Below are positions 26,941 through 37,252 of a stretch of DNA of 37,921 bases, one piece after another; within the stretch, counting starts at the first letter, position 1; each line of letters opens with the position of its first letter. The stretch is from Parvibaculum sp. Its GTDB lineage: Bacteria; Pseudomonadota; Alphaproteobacteria; Parvibaculales; Parvibaculaceae. The notes under the pieces were generated by a model. It was not told where the DNA came from. It made no database searches and worked only from the letters and a program-made list of their open reading frames with translations. The position numbers and the translations under genes are program-made. The stretch covers positions 1-37,921 of the forward strand of contig NZ_NYVD01000104.1 of NCBI RefSeq assembly GCF_002684405.1, written 5' to 3'.

Positions 26941-28215
26941 ATGAAAATCCCCCAGGAAATCGCCGAGACGATTATCGACCCCAAGGCCTATGGCGAGAAC
27001 AAGCCGGTGGACGACGCCTTCGCATATCTCCGCCGCGAAATGCCGTTGGCCGTTGCCGAGCCGGAAGGCTTCGATCCGTTCTGGGTTGTCACCAAGTATA
27101 ACGACATCCGCACGGTCGAAGGTCAGAACGAGCTTTTTCACAATGGCGACCGCGCCACCACGCTCGTCACCAAGGAAGGGGACCGCAAGGTCCGCGAGAT
27201 GATGGGCGGCTCGCCTCATCTGGTGCGTTCGCTCGTGCAGATGGACAATCCGGATCATATCGCCTACCGCAAGCTCACCCAGTCCTGGTTCATGCCGCAG
27301 AACCTGAAGAAGCTCGAAGCGCGTATTCGCGAGATCGCCCGCAACGCCGTCGACAAGATGGCGGAGAAGGGCGGCGAATGCGATTTTGCAAGCGACATCG
27401 CGTTTCTCTATCCGCTGCATGTCATCATGGAAATTCTGGGCGTGCCGGAAGAAGACGAGCCGATGATGCTGAAGCTCACCCAGGAGCTTTTCGGCGCGGC
27501 CGATCCCGAGCTATCGCGTACGGGCGAGCAGCAGATGACCGACGAGCAGCGCGTTCTCGCGCTGCAGGAGACAGTCGGCGAGTTCATTGCCTATTTCTCG
27601 GAAATGACGAAGGATCGCCGCGCTCATCCGCGCGACGACGCAGCCTCCGTCATCGCCAACGGCCAGGTGCATGGCGGGCCGCTGGGCGAGCTGGAGGCGA
27701 TGTCCTACTACATCATCGTCGCCACGGCCGGCCATGACACGACCTCGAACACGACGGCATCGGGCCTTTGGGCGCTGGCCGAGAATCCCGACCAGTTTGC
27801 CATGTTGAAGAAGGATCCGTCGCTCATTCCGAGCTATCTGGACGAGTCGATCCGCTGGGCCACGCCGGTGAAGCATTTCATGCGCACCGCCACGGCGGAT
27901 GCCGAAGTGGCGGGACAGAAGATTGCCAAGGGCGACTGGATGATGCTTTCCTATCCTTCGGGCAATCGCGACGAGGATGTGTTCGACGACCCGTTCTCCT
28001 TCAAGGTCGATCGCTCGCCCAACAAGCATGTCGCGTTTGGCTATGGAGCGCATGTCTGCCTTGGACAGCATCTCGGCAAGATGGAAATGCGTATCCTGTG
28101 GGAGGAATTGCTGCCGCGACTGGAATCCCTGGAACTCAACGGCTCGGCCCAGCTCAGCCAGTCGAATTTCGTCTGCGGACCGAAGCATGTTCCCATCCGC
28201 TACAAGATGAACTGA
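26941..28215 (+). CDS. Cytochrome P450, CYP108-like
   Basis: A 424-residue soluble bacterial P450 (haem monooxygenase). The I-helix oxygen-activating motif AGHDTT is at 263-268, the ExxR motif is Glu302-Arg305, and the haem ligand is Cys373 in [15 protein letters not shown]. The C-terminus ([13 protein letters not shown]) strongly resembles P450terp (CYP108), a terpene-alcohol hydroxylase, so a hydrophobic terpenoid or fatty substrate is plausible. The ATG at 26941 has GGGAG about 11 bases and AGG 1 base upstream; an earlier ATG at 26908 precedes that site. A rubredoxin gene follows after 13 bases and may be its electron donor; no ferredoxin or reductase gene is adjacent. Confidence 0.95.
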   Translation: MKIPQEIAETIIDPKAYGENKPVDDAFAYLRREMPLAVAEPEGFDPFWVVTKYNDIRTVEGQNELFHNGDRATTLVTKEGDRKVREMMGGSPHLVRSLVQMDNPDHIAYRKLTQSWFMPQNLKKLEARIREIARNAVDKMAEKGGECDFASDIAFLYPLHVIMEILGVPEEDEPMMLKLTQELFGAADPELSRTGEQQMTDEQRVLALQETVGEFIAYFSEMTKDRRAHPRDDAASVIANGQVHGGPLGELEAMSYYIIVATAGHDTTSNTTASGLWALAENPDQFAMLKKDPSLIPSYLDESIRWATPVKHFMRTATADAEVAGQKIAKGDWMMLSYPSGNRDEDVFDDPFSFKVDRSPNKHVAFGYGAHVCLGQHLGKMEMRILWEELLPRLESLELNGSAQLSQSNFVCGPKHVPIRYKMN

Positions 28216-28228
28216 TTGGAGCGCGATC

Positions 28229-28408
28229 ATGGCGGAAACCGAATTCAAGGTGTGGCAATGCCAGACTTGCGGCTACATCTATGACGAAGCCGAGGGCGAT
28301 CCGGATGAAGGTCTGAAACCGGGCACACGCTGGGCCGATATACCCGAAGACTGGGTCTGCCCGATGTGCGGGACGCCCAAGTCCGATTTCGAAATGGTCG
28401 AGCTTTAA
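28229..28408 (+). CDS. Rubredoxin
   Basis: A 59-residue rubredoxin, a one-iron electron carrier. Both iron-binding knuckles are complete: [10 protein letters not shown] (Cys11, Cys14) and [11 protein letters not shown] (Cys44, Cys47), with the family segments [20 protein letters not shown] between them. The ATG at 28229 has TTGGAG about 9 bases upstream. It lies 13 bases after the P450 gene, so the two are co-transcribed. Rubredoxins usually serve AlkB-type alkane hydroxylases, and a P450 partner is unusual. Its 3' end overlaps that of recG on the other strand by 4 bases. Confidence 0.97.
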   Translation: MAETEFKVWQCQTCGYIYDEAEGDPDEGLKPGTRWADIPEDWVCPMCGTPKSDFEMVEL

Positions 28409-30489
28409 CCCGACCTCAGATAACGGATGGCTTCGTCCCGTTCGAATAGATAGAGAAGGATACGGAGCGCCTTACCGCGCTCCGTTTCCAGTTCCGGGTC
28501 CCGCTCGAGGATCATCCTTGCATCATCATAGGCGGCGGCCAGCAATTCACTCTGGCTCTCCGCATCGGCGATCCGGAACTCCGGCAACCCGCTTTGGCGC
28601 GTTCCGAGCAGTTCACCTGCGCCGCGCAGCCGTAAGTCCTCTTCGGCGATCCGGAAACCGTCTTCGGTTTCACGCATGATACGTATGCGCGCCGCCGCCG
28701 TTTCGCCCAGAGACGACGCATAGAGCAGGAGACAGGTGGATTTGTCCGCGCCGCGCCCGACACGCCCGCGCAGCTGATGAAGCTGCGCCAGACCGAAGCG
28801 TTCGGCGTGTTCGATGACCATCACTGTCGCATTGGGCACGTTGACGCCGACTTCGATGACGGTTGTCGCCACAAGAATGCGCGCCTCTCCCTTTTCGAAA
28901 CGCATCATGACCGCGTCCTTCTCGGCGGGCTTCATGCGGCCATGGATGAGCGCCACGCTTTCTCCGAAAATACCGTGAAGATGTTTGTATCGTTCCTCGG
29001 CCGCAGCGGCGTCGACCTCGTCGCTTTCCTCCACCAACGGGCAGACCCAATAGACCTGTACGCCCGCCTTGAGCGCGCGGCGCATGGCGGTCACCACATC
29101 GTCCAGCTTCTCAAGCGGCATGGCGCGCGTGTCGACGGGTTTTCGGCCCGGCGGTTTCTCGTCGAGCTTCGAGACTTCCATGTCGCCATACGCGGTCAGC
29201 GTCAGCGTGCGCGGAATAGGGGTCGCGGTCATCACCAGCACGTCGGTTCCCTTGCCGCCCTTGCTGGAGAGTTCCATCCGCTGATGCACCCCGAAACGAT
29301 GCTGCTCATCGACCACGGCCAGCGCCAGCGCGTGGAAGGCAACATCCGCCTGGAAGAGGGAATGCGTGCCGACGAGAATGTCCAGTTCTCCCGTGGCCGC
29401 GTCCCGCAATATTTCCGCCCGCTGGCGGCCCTTGTCTCGTCCGGTGAGGAGCGCGATCCTTACCCCTGCCTCCGCGCAAAGCGGCTCCAATGCGGCATAG
29501 TGTTGTCGTGCGAGAATTTCCGTCGGCGCCATCATCGCCGCCTGATATCCGGCCTCGACCGCATTGAGCATGGCGAGCAACGCAACGACCGTCTTGCCGC
29601 TGCCGACATCGCCCTGCAACAGACGCAACATTCTGTGCGAGCTATGCATGTCGTCGTCTATCTCACGCAATGCGCGCGACTGCGCGCCGGTGAGCGCGAA
29701 GGGAAGGGCGGTGACGACCTTTTTGCGCAGACGGCCGTTTCCCTCAATCTCGCGTCCCGGCAGCTTTTTCATCCGTAACCGCACCAACCCCAGCGCCAGT
29801 TGGTTCGACAGGAATTCGTCGAATGCGAGCCTCTCCCTCGCCGGGGCCTCCGGTTTCAGGTCGGCCAGCGATTGAGGATGATGGGCGTGCGTTACGGCGT
29901 CGTGCCATGCCGGATAGCTGTTCTTTGCAAGCCAGCCTGCATCCTGCCATTCCGTCAGCTCCGGCACGCGCTCCAATGCACCTGAGATGGCTTTCTGGAT
30001 CGATTTCTGCGGCAGCCCGGCCGTCAGGGGATAAGTCGCTTCCAGCAGCGGCAGCTTGTCGATTTCCTCCGGCGCTACGACATGATCGGGATGCGTCATT
30101 TGCGGCTCGCCCTGATAGAAATCTATGCGACCGGAAATGATGCGCTTTGCGCCTTCGGGAAATGTCCTGGCGAGACAATCGGCACGTGGATTAAAAAAGA
30201 CGAGTTGCATCTCGCCGGTTTCGTCATGGATATGGATGCGATAGGGCAAGCCTTTCCGCCGCGCCGGCACATGCAGGCCGATCGTCACTTCCATCGTAGC
30301 GATTTCGCCGTCTCTGGTTTCATTGATCTTCGGCCGCTCGCGCCGGTCGATCAGACCGGATGGAAGGTGCCAGAGCAGGTCGACGACATTGGGACCCGCC
30401 AGTTTTTCGACCAGCTTTTCCATACGGGGGCCGATGCCGGGCAGAGAGCGGGCAGGCGCAAAAAGGGGGAAGAGGATTTCCGGTCTCAT
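28405..30489 (-). CDS. recG: ATP-dependent DNA helicase RecG
   Basis: RecG remodels branched DNA, reversing stalled replication forks and processing recombination intermediates. The 694-residue protein has the N-terminal wedge/OB domain (about residues 60-160), then SF2 helicase motifs: GDVGSGKT (293-300), DEQH (394-397), TATPIPRTL, and the C-terminal [13 protein letters not shown] and [14 protein letters not shown] segments. The start ATG overlaps the stop of the upstream alpha/beta hydrolase gene as ATGA (30486-30489), so the two are translationally coupled. In many alphaproteobacteria recG is divergent from sdhE-mfd, as here. Confidence 0.97.
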   Translation of the reverse strand: MRPEILFPLFAPARSLPGIGPRMEKLVEKLAGPNVVDLLWHLPSGLIDRRERPKINETRDGEIATMEVTIGLHVPARRKGLPYRIHIHDETGEMQLVFFNPRADCLARTFPEGAKRIISGRIDFYQGEPQMTHPDHVVAPEEIDKLPLLEATYPLTAGLPQKSIQKAISGALERVPELTEWQDAGWLAKNSYPAWHDAVTHAHHPQSLADLKPEAPARERLAFDEFLSNQLALGLVRLRMKKLPGREIEGNGRLRKKVVTALPFALTGAQSRALREIDDDMHSSHRMLRLLQGDVGSGKTVVALLAMLNAVEAGYQAAMMAPTEILARQHYAALEPLCAEAGVRIALLTGRDKGRQRAEILRDAATGELDILVGTHSLFQADVAFHALALAVVDEQHRFGVHQRMELSSKGGKGTDVLVMTATPIPRTLTLTAYGDMEVSKLDEKPPGRKPVDTRAMPLEKLDDVVTAMRRALKAGVQVYWVCPLVEESDEVDAAAAEERYKHLHGIFGESVALIHGRMKPAEKDAVMMRFEKGEARILVATTVIEVGVNVPNATVMVIEHAERFGLAQLHQLRGRVGRGADKSTCLLLYASSLGETAAARIRIMRETEDGFRIAEEDLRLRGAGELLGTRQSGLPEFRIADAESQSELLAAAYDDARMILERDPELETERGKALRILLYLFERDEAIRYLRSG

Positions 30490-31388
30490 GCCGCGTCTTC
30501 CGCATGCCGGGCGAGGAAAGCGGCGATATGTTCAAGACCGTTCACCACCACGGAGAAATGTCCCTCGTTTTCCGGAAAATGCACCTCCGCCTCGGGCATC
30601 GCTTTCGCATAGAACTCGCCTATGGAAACGGGAACGATGGTGTCGGCCCGGCCATGCCAGACGGTCGTCGGGACTGCGATCACGGACGGATCGAAGGGCC
30701 AATCCTCGCCATAGATCCGCGCATCGGTGGACATGCCGAGGGAGGAGCGGGAAAGCCCTTCGCGCCAGTTCGCCAGCATGGCGTTTTCAAGTCCGCCTCG
30801 CATTAGGTCGATATCGGCGCCCGCGCGCGGCATCCGGTCCCGTACCCGCTTCAGCCGCGTCATGGCGCGGTCGGAATGGATCAGGCGTCGCGCAAGCTGC
30901 GACAGGCCGAAGCGGGCAAGGCGGCTCTGGCCGACGCTCCCAAGCAGTTTGAGCCGGCCCGCCGTCATGCCCGGCGCGTCGGGCGGTCCTAGGCCGCAGA
31001 CCAGCGCCAGGGCGCTCACACGTTCGCCAAGGGCATGAGCGATCATGGCGCCATAGGGAGCGCCGCCGGAGAGGCCGATGACGCCGAAGCGCGGCGGCTC
31101 CATCCGGTCCGCGAACTCGGCAATATCGTCCACCCAATCGACCAGACGTCGATGGCGGTCGGGCGAGCTGAGGCCGTAGCCCGGCCGATCAATGCCGATC
31201 AGACGGACTCCCGGGACCGGAAAAAGCGTGGCTTCCAGCCGTGATCCGGGAAATCCGTGAAAATAGAGCACGGGCGCCCCTCCAGGATCGCCGCCCTCGG
31301 CATATCCCAGTTGCCGGCCGTTCCTCAAACGCAGGCTCATGGCCGTTTTCGGGTTCATTTGATCCATTTTCGGCATCCGCGGAATCAT
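30486..31388 (-). CDS. Alpha/beta hydrolase
   Basis: A 300-residue alpha/beta-hydrolase fold protein with a complete triad: nucleophile Ser in GLSGG, Asp in HGRADTIVP and His in NEGHFS, plus the oxyanion-hole motif HGFPGS. The substrate cannot be told from sequence; esterase, peroxidase or dehalogenase relatives all share this pattern, but no halide-binding signature was recognised. The ATG at 31388 is the first of several Met codons within 17 residues and lacks a clear ribosome site, so the true start could be up to 48 bases further in. It overlaps recG by 4 bases and is divergent from sdhE across 93 bases. Confidence 0.88.
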   Translation of the reverse strand: MIPRMPKMDQMNPKTAMSLRLRNGRQLGYAEGGDPGGAPVLYFHGFPGSRLEATLFPVPGVRLIGIDRPGYGLSSPDRHRRLVDWVDDIAEFADRMEPPRFGVIGLSGGAPYGAMIAHALGERVSALALVCGLGPPDAPGMTAGRLKLLGSVGQSRLARFGLSQLARRLIHSDRAMTRLKRVRDRMPRAGADIDLMRGGLENAMLANWREGLSRSSLGMSTDARIYGEDWPFDPSVIAVPTTVWHGRADTIVPVSIGEFYAKAMPEAEVHFPENEGHFSVVVNGLEHIAAFLARHAEDAA

Positions 31389-31481
31389 GGGGCTATTCTA
31401 ACCCTCTCCCTTCGCCCCCGCGAGGCTGACAGACGGGCTTGAGAGGTCTATATCCTCGCGTTGAACCGATAGGAGATGACG

Positions 31482-31772
31482 ATGAGCGATGCCGCGCCCG
31501 AAGACCTTGAAACCCGCCGCCGGCGGCTCAAATTTCGTTCATGGCATCGTGGCATGAAGGAAATGGACCTGATCCTCGGTCATTTCGCCGATACCGAGCT
31601 GGAAAAGCTCTCGCCGGAAGAGCTGGACCTCTACGAGGAACTCATCGAGCTGCCGGACGGCGAGCTTTACAACTGGATCACAGGGCGCGACAAGACGCCC
31701 GCCGAACATGACACGCCGCTCTTCGCTCGCATTCGCTCGCTGAAGCATATGGAAGAGAAGATGTGGCGCTGA
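31482..31772 (+). CDS. sdhE: FAD assembly factor SdhE (succinate dehydrogenase assembly factor 2 family)
   Basis: A 96-residue protein of the SdhE/SDHAF2 family, which helps attach FAD covalently to the flavoprotein subunit of succinate dehydrogenase. The key RGMKEMDLILG motif is present (the RGxxE loop that contacts the flavoprotein), followed by the acidic LSPEELDLYEELIELPDGELYNWITG part. ATG 31482 is chosen over the ATG at 31476 because AGGAG ends at 31475, directly against the first ATG but 6 bases from the second. mfd begins 31 bases downstream, an arrangement often seen in this class. Confidence 0.94.
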   Translation: MSDAAPEDLETRRRRLKFRSWHRGMKEMDLILGHFADTELEKLSPEELDLYEELIELPDGELYNWITGRDKTPAEHDTPLFARIRSLKHMEEKMWR

Positions 31773-31803
31773 TCCCGCCACATCCGCTATCCGAGAGCCG
31801 ATT

Positions 31804-34800
31804 TTGCAGGAACTGGACAAAATTCGAACCGCCCCGGGCCGCCTGACGCTCGGCGAGGTCCCGGAAGGCTTCGACGCGCTGGTACTGGTCGATCTGGCAC
31901 GTGCCCGTGCGGCCGCAGGCGAGGGACCGCTCCTGCACATCGCCCGGGACGATGCACGCCTGTCGGCCATGGCGGAGGCGCTGACCTATTTCGCGCCGGA
32001 TATCGATGTCGAGCAGTTTCCAGCCTGGGACTGTCTTCCCTATGACCGCGTTTCGCCCCATCCCGACATTGTGAGCCGTCGGATGGCGACGCTGTCGCGT
32101 CTTGCTTCCGGCAAGGCGGACGGGCGCCCGGTGGTGGTGCTGGCGACCGTCAATGCCGCGCTTCAGCGCGTGCCCGCGCGCGACAATGTGCAGGGAACGG
32201 CCTGGGCGGCGCATGTCGGCAACCGCATCGATATGGATGCGCTGGCGGTATACCTCGCCGACAATGGCTATATCCGCACCGGCACGGTCCGCGAGAGCGG
32301 GGAATTCGCAGTTCGCGGCGGCATTCTCGATGTCTTTCCACCGGGCTTCGAGGCGCCGGTCCGGCTGGATATGTTCGGCGACACGCTGGATGCGATCCGG
32401 ACCTTCGATCCTGAGAGCCAGCGCACAACCGGGCAAGATACAGCTATAGAATTGGTGCCCGCGGGCGAGGTTCAGCTTGAGAAAGAAGTGATCCGCCGTT
32501 TCCGCGCCGCCTATGTGAAAACATTCGGGTCGGCGACCGATGGGGACCCCCTTTACGAGGCCGTCAGCGAAGGGCGCAAATATCAGGGGATGGAGCACTG
32601 GCTGCCGCTGTTCCATGAAAAGCTCGAGACGCTTTTCGATTTTATCCCCGATGCGCTGGTGACGCTCGATGCGCTGGCGGATGAGGCCCGGACGTCCCGA
32701 CTGGAGCTTATCCAGGATTACTACGATGCGCGCATCTCCGCCCGTCAGGTGAAGACCATCGATGTCCCCAGTTACAAGCCGTTGGCACCGGAAGCGCTTT
32801 ATCTGACCGGGGATGAGTGGAACGGCATTCTCGAAGCGCGACGCACTCGTGTGTTTTCACCCTTCAGCGTTCCCGAGCATGAGGGCATAGCCGCGCTCAA
32901 TCTCGGCGCCCGGCAAGGACGCAGTTTCGCCCCGGAGCGCGCGCAGGACGGCGTGAATATTTTCGAGGTGCTGGGCGGGCATATTCAGGGGTTGCGGAAA
33001 TCCGGCAAGCGGATCGCCATCGCCAGCTGGAGCGAAGGCTCGCGCGACAGGCTGGAGAATGTTCTCGGCGATCACGGTATCCGGAATGTTCTCCCCGCCG
33101 ATAGCTGGACCGATGTTCACAGTGTTAACAAGGCGACGGTTTCGCTAATTGTTCTCGGTCTGGAAGCGGGGTTCGAGACCGACGACCTTGCCGTCATTTC
33201 CGAGCAGGACGTGCTGGGCGACCGGCTGGTGCGCCATCGCAAGAAGCGGCGAGCCGAAAACTTCCTGACGGAGGCGTCCAGTCTCGCGCCCGGTGATCTT
33301 GTTGTGCATGTCGATCACGGCATCGGTCGCTTCGAGCGTCTGCAGACCGTGGAAGTGATGGGCGCGCCGCATGATTGCCTGCTGCTCGTCTATCATGGCG
33401 GCGACAAGCTCTATCTTCCGGTCGAGAACATCGAGCTCTTGTCACGTTATGGCAGCGACGACACCACCACCCAGCTCGACCGGCTGGGCGGGACGGGATG
33501 GCAGTCGCGCAAGGCGAAATTGCGCGAGCGCATTCGCGAAATGGCCGGCGAGCTCATCAAGATCGCCGCGGCGCGCGAACTCAAGAAGGCCGCGGTGATG
33601 GAACCGGCCCCCGGCGCCTATGATGAATTCTGCGCACGCTTTCCCTTTACCGAGACGGACGATCAGGAACAAGCCATCGAGGCCGTTCTGGAGGATCTCG
33701 CAAGAGGACGTCCGATGGACCGCCTCATTTGCGGCGATGTCGGCTTCGGGAAAACGGAAGTCGCGCTGCGCACCGCTTTTGTCGCGGCCATGGCGGGCTA
33801 TCAGGTTGCCGTCGTGGTGCCGACGACGTTGCTCGCGCGTCAGCACTTCAAGACATTCATGGAGCGTTTCCAAGGCCTGCCGCTGAATGTCCGGCAGATG
33901 TCGCGTCTTGTTTCCCAGAAGGAGCTTTCCGAAACGAAAGAAGGGCTGGCCAATGGCGATATCGATATCGTTGTCGGCACGCATGCGCTTCTGGGCAAGC
34001 AGGTCAAGTTCCGCAATCTGGGACTGGTGATCGTAGACGAGGAACAGCATTTCGGCGTCGGTCACAAGGAACGCCTGAAGAAGCTGCGCGCGGAAGTGCA
34101 TGTTCTGACGCTGACGGCGACGCCCATTCCACGAACGCTCCAGCTTGCGCTTTCCGGCGTGCGCGAACTTTCGCTGATCGCTACCCCGCCCGTGGACAGG
34201 TTGGCCGTGCGGACCTATGTGACGCCGTTCGATCCGGTGGTGATCCGCGAGGCGCTGCTACGCGAACATTATCGCGGTGGCCAGAGCTTCTATGTCGTGC
34301 CTCGCATTTCCGATCTGGCGGAAGCGGAGGAATTTCTTCGGGAGTATGTACCGGAGGTGAAATTCATCTCCGCGCATGGCCAGATGGCCCCCGGTGAAAT
34401 CGAAGACCGCATGTCTGCCTTCTACGACGGCAAATACGACATTCTGCTGGCCACGACGATTGTTGAATCCGGCCTCGACATTCCGACCGCAAATACGCTG
34501 GTGGTTCATCGCGGGGATATGTTCGGTCTGGCGCAGCTTTACCAGCTGCGTGGCCGCGTCGGCAGGTCCAAGGCCCGTGCCTATGCCTATATCACCGTGC
34601 CGCCCAACCGGACCCTGACGGCAACGGCGGAGAAACGCCTGCGTGTGCTGCAATCGCTCGATTCCCTCGGGGCGGGCTTCACCCTTGCAAGTCACGATCT
34701 CGACATTCGCGGCGCCGGTAATCTGCTCGGCGACGAACAGTCCGGGCACATCAAGGAAGTCGGCTACGAGCTCTATCAGGAAATGCTGGAAGAGGCGGTG

Positions 34801-35310
34801 GCCTCCATGCGTGGTGGCGGAACGGAAGACGACGAGGAAGGTCAGTGGTCTCCGCAGATCAATCTCGGCACGCCCGTCCTTATTCCGGAACACTATGTAC
34901 CCGACCTCAATGCGCGCATGGCGCTCTACCGACGCCTTTCCGATGTCGAAAGCCGCGCGGAGGTGGACAGCCTGGGAGCGGAACTCATCGACCGTTTCGG
35001 TCCGTTGCCCAAGGAAGTGGAATTCCTGCTCAAGATCATTGAGATCAAAGGGTTCTGCCGCAGTGCGAACGCGGAAAAGATCGACGCCGGACCGAAGGGC
35101 GTCGTGCTGACCTTCCGCGAAAACACGTTCCCCAATCCGGGTGCGCTGGTGGAACTGATCAACGACGAACGCGGCAAGGCAAAACTCCGGCCCGACCACA
35201 AACTCGTTTTCAAGCGCGACTGGGAAACACCGGAAGAGCGCCTTCAAGGCACGTTCCGGCTCATGAAGAGCCTGGCCGAGATGGCAGAAGAGGGCGTGGC
35301 GGCCGCTTGA
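31804..35310 (+). CDS. mfd: Transcription-repair coupling factor
   Basis: Mfd removes RNA polymerase stalled at DNA lesions and recruits UvrA. The 1168-residue length is normal. From the N-terminus it has UvrB-homology domains (with AWDCLPYDRVSPHPDIVSRR), the RNA-polymerase interaction domain (VHVDHGIGRFERLQT), SF2 helicase motifs GDVGFGKT (644-651), DEEQH (745-749) and [22 protein letters not shown], the RecG-like translocation motif (LGAGFTLASHDLDIRGAGNLLG), and a TRCF C-terminal domain. The start is a TTG at 31804; no ATG fits, and the codons after it already match the family. The stop is 4 bases from that of the convergent DsbA-like gene. Confidence 0.97.
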   Translation: MQELDKIRTAPGRLTLGEVPEGFDALVLVDLARARAAAGEGPLLHIARDDARLSAMAEALTYFAPDIDVEQFPAWDCLPYDRVSPHPDIVSRRMATLSRLASGKADGRPVVVLATVNAALQRVPARDNVQGTAWAAHVGNRIDMDALAVYLADNGYIRTGTVRESGEFAVRGGILDVFPPGFEAPVRLDMFGDTLDAIRTFDPESQRTTGQDTAIELVPAGEVQLEKEVIRRFRAAYVKTFGSATDGDPLYEAVSEGRKYQGMEHWLPLFHEKLETLFDFIPDALVTLDALADEARTSRLELIQDYYDARISARQVKTIDVPSYKPLAPEALYLTGDEWNGILEARRTRVFSPFSVPEHEGIAALNLGARQGRSFAPERAQDGVNIFEVLGGHIQGLRKSGKRIAIASWSEGSRDRLENVLGDHGIRNVLPADSWTDVHSVNKATVSLIVLGLEAGFETDDLAVISEQDVLGDRLVRHRKKRRAENFLTEASSLAPGDLVVHVDHGIGRFERLQTVEVMGAPHDCLLLVYHGGDKLYLPVENIELLSRYGSDDTTTQLDRLGGTGWQSRKAKLRERIREMAGELIKIAAARELKKAAVMEPAPGAYDEFCARFPFTETDDQEQAIEAVLEDLARGRPMDRLICGDVGFGKTEVALRTAFVAAMAGYQVAVVVPTTLLARQHFKTFMERFQGLPLNVRQMSRLVSQKELSETKEGLANGDIDIVVGTHALLGKQVKFRNLGLVIVDEEQHFGVGHKERLKKLRAEVHVLTLTATPIPRTLQLALSGVRELSLIATPPVDRLAVRTYVTPFDPVVIREALLREHYRGGQSFYVVPRISDLAEAEEFLREYVPEVKFISAHGQMAPGEIEDRMSAFYDGKYDILLATTIVESGLDIPTANTLVVHRGDMFGLAQLYQLRGRVGRSKARAYAYITVPPNRTLTATAEKRLRVLQSLDSLGAGFTLASHDLDIRGAGNLLGDEQSGHIKEVGYELYQEMLEEAVASMRGGGTEDDEEGQWSPQINLGTPVLIPEHYVPDLNARMALYRRLSDVESRAEVDSLGAELIDRFGPLPKEVEFLLKIIEIKGFCRSANAEKIDAGPKGVVLTFRENTFPNPGALVELINDERGKAKLRPDHKLVFKRDWETPEERLQGTFRLMKSLAEMAEEGVAAA

Positions 35311-35314
35311 GGCG

Positions 35315-35971
35315 TCAGGCGTCCGCCTTTTCTTCCGCTTCCGCTCTCTCTTTGGCGATCAGCTTGTCGAACATGCGTATCAGCGTTTCAGGCTCCTGTG
35401 CGCCGACCATGATCCACTGAGAATTGATGACGAAGGTGGGCACTCCCTGAATGCCCATTTCGCGCGCCAGGGCATCCTCGCGGCGGACAAGCTCCTTATC
35501 CGCATCGCGTGAGAGAAGATCGCCGACGATCGCGGTGTCCATACCCACCTCGTCGGCGGCGTCCACCAGCACGTCATGCCGTCCCACATCCTCGCCATCG
35601 ACGAAATAACGGCGGAAAAGAGTGTCGACCATCCGGCCCTGCACGCCGGCCGTTCCGGCCCAGCGGATCAGACGATGACAGTCCAGCGTATTCGGCGAGC
35701 GTTCGATCCTGTCGAAATTGAAAGTGATGCCCGCTGCTTCGCCGGCCTCACGAATGGTGTTGCCGAGATTTCGGGCGCGGTCGGGCCCGAATTTCTTTTC
35801 CATATAGGCCTTGCGGTCGACGCCTTCGGCAGGAATGGACGCATCGAGCTGGAAAGGGCGGTGAAGCAGCGTGATGCCGTCCTGTCCGCGCATCTCCAGC
35901 GCAGTGTCCAGCCGCTTCTTTCCAATATAGCACCAGGGGCAGACCACATCCGATACGACATCAAGTTGCAT
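35315..35971 (-). CDS. DsbA/FrnE-family thiol oxidoreductase-like protein
   Basis: A 218-residue thioredoxin-fold protein of the FrnE/2-hydroxychromene-2-carboxylate-isomerase branch. It has DVVCPWCYIGKKRL (CPWC at residues 11-14), a long helical insert, and GIQGVPTFVINSQWIMVGAQ with the cis-proline loop. No signal peptide is present, so it acts in the cytosol, unlike true DsbA; relatives are linked to stress responses and polyketide assembly. ATG 35971 has GGGAGA 8 bases upstream and matches the family start; an in-frame extension to 36154 would overlap the divergent SDR gene and is Arg-rich. Confidence 0.9.
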   Translation of the reverse strand: MQLDVVSDVVCPWCYIGKKRLDTALEMRGQDGITLLHRPFQLDASIPAEGVDRKAYMEKKFGPDRARNLGNTIREAGEAAGITFNFDRIERSPNTLDCHRLIRWAGTAGVQGRMVDTLFRRYFVDGEDVGRHDVLVDAADEVGMDTAIVGDLLSRDADKELVRREDALAREMGIQGVPTFVINSQWIMVGAQEPETLIRMFDKLIAKERAEAEEKADA

Positions 35972-36129
35972 GGCTCGTCTCCCGAAGGTTCCAAATGACG
36001 TTGAAGGAATTAGAAAGGCGCGGGCGCGGCTTCGCAAGGGCCGGCGCCCCGGCTTGACGCCCATGACGGCGGCCCTATGCTCCGCCAAACTGGAAAACGA
36101 CGTTAAATCAGCATGATAGGGAGTGTTGC

Positions 36130-36909
36130 ATGGCTGACGCAGGGGAACTCTCACTGCCTTCCTACGATCTGACCGGCAAGGTGGCGCTCGTCACCGGAGC
36201 GACCAGCGGGTTGGGAAAGCGCTTCGCCCTGATTCTCGCCAAGGCGGGGGCCAAGGTCGCCATTACGGGGCGGCGCGTGGAGCGTCTTGCCGAGTTGCAG
36301 AAGGAAATCGAGGCGATGGGGGGCAAGGCGGCCTCGATTGCGCTCGACGTCACCGATACCGACAGCATCGCAGCCTGCATTGAAAAAACGGAAACCGAAC
36401 TCGGTTCCATCGACATCCTCGTGAACAATGCGGGGATGAATGTGGAAGCGCTGCCGGCCGATGTGACACCGGATGGTTTCGACACCATGTTCGACACCAA
36501 TGTGCGCGGCGCCTTCTTCATGGCGCAGGCTGCGGGCCGCAGCATGATTGCGCGCGGGCAGGGCGGGCGCATTATCAATATCGCTTCGATCGGCGCCCAT
36601 ACGGTGCTGCCGGGCCTCACCATCTACTGCATGACAAAAGCCGCCGTCGGGATGATGACAAAGTCGCTCGGCAAGGAATGGGCGCGCCACAACATCAATG
36701 TGAACGCCATGTGCCCCGGCTTCATCGAGACGGAGCTGAACGCCGACTGGTTCGCCTCCGAGGGCGGTCAAAAGCAGATCCGGCGCTGGCCCCGCAAGCG
36801 CCTTGGGCTGGAAGAGGACCTGGACGGCACGCTTTTGCTGCTGGCTTCGGATCATTCGCGCTTCATTACAGGGGCGCTGTTTACCGTCGATGACGGCCAA
36901 TCCCTCTAA
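36130..36909 (+). CDS. Short-chain dehydrogenase/reductase
   Basis: A 259-residue classical SDR using NAD(P)H. The cofactor motif TGATSGLG is at 22-29, NNAG at 99-102, and the catalytic set Asn124, Ser153, Tyr166 and Lys170 (YCMTK) is complete. GRR at 47-49 after the second strand suggests NADP preference. PGFIETEL and FTVDDGQSL are the usual C-terminal parts of 3-oxoacyl-reductase/alcohol-dehydrogenase-like members, so the substrate may be a hydroxyacyl or secondary alcohol, but it cannot be fixed. GGGAG lies about 9 bases before the ATG. It stands alone, divergent from the DsbA-like gene across 158 bases. Confidence 0.94.
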   Translation: MADAGELSLPSYDLTGKVALVTGATSGLGKRFALILAKAGAKVAITGRRVERLAELQKEIEAMGGKAASIALDVTDTDSIAACIEKTETELGSIDILVNNAGMNVEALPADVTPDGFDTMFDTNVRGAFFMAQAAGRSMIARGQGGRIINIASIGAHTVLPGLTIYCMTKAAVGMMTKSLGKEWARHNINVNAMCPGFIETELNADWFASEGGQKQIRRWPRKRLGLEEDLDGTLLLLASDHSRFITGALFTVDDGQSL

Positions 36910-37020
36910 ATAGGTGTAATTACGGAGTAGTCCGGAAAAAGGTCGTTAAGACTTGATTTAAGTTAACGCAGTAGACTGCCTAAATTGGTGGCAATTCACC
37001 GATTGGAACGGCTGCTCGTT

Positions 37021-37206
37021 ATGGAAAAGCTGATTTTTGGGTTTGTGCTGGGCTTTATGGCCTGCACCTGGACGTACGAACTGGATGCCGGACAAGCATT
37101 TCTCGGTTTCGGGCGTAAGTTCGTGACCGCATGCGACCAATTTCTCGATCAGCAAAATGAGTCGAGTGCCCAAATTCCCCTGCCGCTTTCGGCGGAAGGG
37201 TATTGA
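37021..37206 (+). CDS. Small hypothetical protein with one hydrophobic segment
   Basis: A 61-residue ORF, with one hydrophobic segment (residues 4-20, LIFGFVLGFMACTWTY) and a polar tail. The ATG at 37021 is preferred to an in-frame TTG at 36985; the ribosome site (GGAACGG) is weak. Spacing before it (36910-37020) is AT-rich, with a near-palindromic block around GTTAAG...AGTTAAC (36945-36966), which may hold a promoter. I do not recognise the family; coding status is moderately likely. Confidence 0.5.
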   Translation: MEKLIFGFVLGFMACTWTYELDAGQAFLGFGRKFVTACDQFLDQQNESSAQIPLPLSAEGY

Positions 37207-37252
37207 AAGCGCAGGCTGGACATAGCTTGCGACTCTCCCTCACTGTTGCTCC

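Noticed and set aside
25981-27420. 479-residue minus-strand frame opposite the DUF502 and P450 genes
   Set aside because: It spans two clear plus-strand genes and the spacer between them and has no family motif.
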